This document shows positions 63,777 through 64,000 of a stretch of 64,000 nt of DNA, piece by piece (the first letter of the stretch is position 1; the number at the start of each line of letters is the position of its first letter). Source of the DNA: Rhodovulum sulfidophilum DSM 1374 (GTDB lineage Bacteria > Pseudomonadota > Alphaproteobacteria > Rhodobacterales > Rhodobacteraceae). The notes under the pieces are model-generated. The model saw nothing but the letters and a program-made list of their open reading frames with translations, made no database searches and had not been told where the DNA came from. The DNA is taken from NCBI RefSeq assembly GCF_001633165.1, contig NZ_CP015418.1:496001-560000 (forward strand), given 5' to 3'. The position numbers and the translations under genes were made by a program.

Positions 63777-64000
63777 TCAGCCCGAGCCGATCAGCACCCC
63801 GGCGGCGAAGACCAGCGCCCCACCCAGCACAACCTGGAAGGCGGCGCGGAAGAACGGCGTGTCCATGTATTTCTTCTGGATCCAGGCAATCGCCCAGAGT
63901 TCGCAGAACACCACCGCCATGGCGATGCCGGTCGCGGTCCAGAAATGCGGGATCAGATAGGGCAGCGCATGGCCAAGCCCGCCCAGCGCCGTCATCACGC
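63777..64000 (-). CDS. mbfA: MbfA-type iron exporter (erythrin-VIT1 family), C-terminal part only
   Basis: About 74 residues of the C-terminus lie in the window: VMTALGGLGHALPYLIPHFWTATGIAMAVVFCELWAIAWIQKKYMDTPFFRAAFQVVLGGALVFAAGVLIGSG. Two membrane helices with this wording match the end of the VIT/CCC1-like transporter domain of MbfA, which has an N-terminal ferritin-like domain and exports iron at the inner membrane. The rest is outside the window, so the assignment depends on this tail only. Confidence 0.7.
   Translation of the reverse strand, partial: VMTALGGLGHALPYLIPHFWTATGIAMAVVFCELWAIAWIQKKYMDTPFFRAAFQVVLGGALVFAAGVLIGSG

Overview
The window is a gene-dense, very GC-rich bacterial chromosome segment with an alphaproteobacterial, most likely Rhodobacteraceae (Rhodobacter/Rhodovulum/Roseobacter-like), character. 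I infer this from family-level resemblance and gene order: three tandem def genes before fmt, glnK-amtB, a free-standing mlaA-mlaC pair, accD-folC, a split mnmC, an MbfA-type iron exporter end, and a GGGTATTTTCGCC... palindrome of the kind common between genes in that family. No taxonomic search was possible. I saw no rRNA, tRNA, transposase, integrase, CRISPR array, restriction or toxin-antitoxin gene, so this reads as core chromosome with a few unusual non-coding gaps.

Layout. 1-3.4 kb: an FMN reductase (cut by the window edge) divergent from a thiamine-diphosphate decarboxylase/synthase, an Asp/Glu racemase and a small lipoprotein. 4.0-11.6 kb: smc, a YbjN-like periplasmic protein, an MltB-type lytic transglycosylase, a glutathionyl-hydroquinone reductase and a C-S lyase/aminotransferase. 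11.7-14.1 kb: def-def-def-fmt, the third def lacking the catalytic glutamate. 14.5-19.8 kb: a DeoR-type repressor divergent from phnD-phnC-phnE-phnE plus a HAD phosphatase, which is an organophosphorus uptake unit of unknown substrate. 20.4-28.7 kb: a stress-type small membrane protein, split MnmC, an EamA transporter, Slt, dapA, a TrmO-like protein, a DUF4399-like protein and smpB.

28.7-40.1 kb: sseA with an aromatic aminotransferase, glnK-amtB, a class A penicillin-binding protein, mlaA-mlaC, the overlapping run ridA/gdpD/FemAB-like/phhB, and a peroxiredoxin. 40.2-49.7 kb: ferredoxin reductase with rsmD, two membrane proteins, map, a four-gene run (CinA-N, GNAT, AhpD-like, OmpA) and a LysR regulator. 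49.8-58.6 kb: a 2,4-dienoyl-CoA-reductase-like flavoprotein with three direct repeats upstream, an 800-bp gap, a conserved hypothetical, a lipoprotein, two tandem CPBP proteases, accD and folC. 58.6-64 kb, all on the minus strand: zapE, the overlapping chain HAD/ornithine cyclodeaminase/alpha-beta hydrolase, YaiI, fghA and the end of mbfA.

Most genes are housekeeping: translation start and end (def, fmt, map, smpB), chromosome segregation and division (smc, zapE), cell wall (PBP1A, Slt, MltB), envelope lipid homeostasis (MlaA/C), nitrogen control (GlnK/AmtB) and fatty-acid/folate metabolism (AccD, FolC). The least explained items are the DeoR-Phn-HAD cassette with its palindromic operators and a Ca-loop-like insert in PhnD, the pseudo-deformylase, the paired CPBP proteases, the hydrolase fused to a polytopic membrane domain, and the repeat-bearing gaps at 27.6-28.2 kb and 51.9-52.6 kb. 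I did not find an unmistakably new defence or mobile system.
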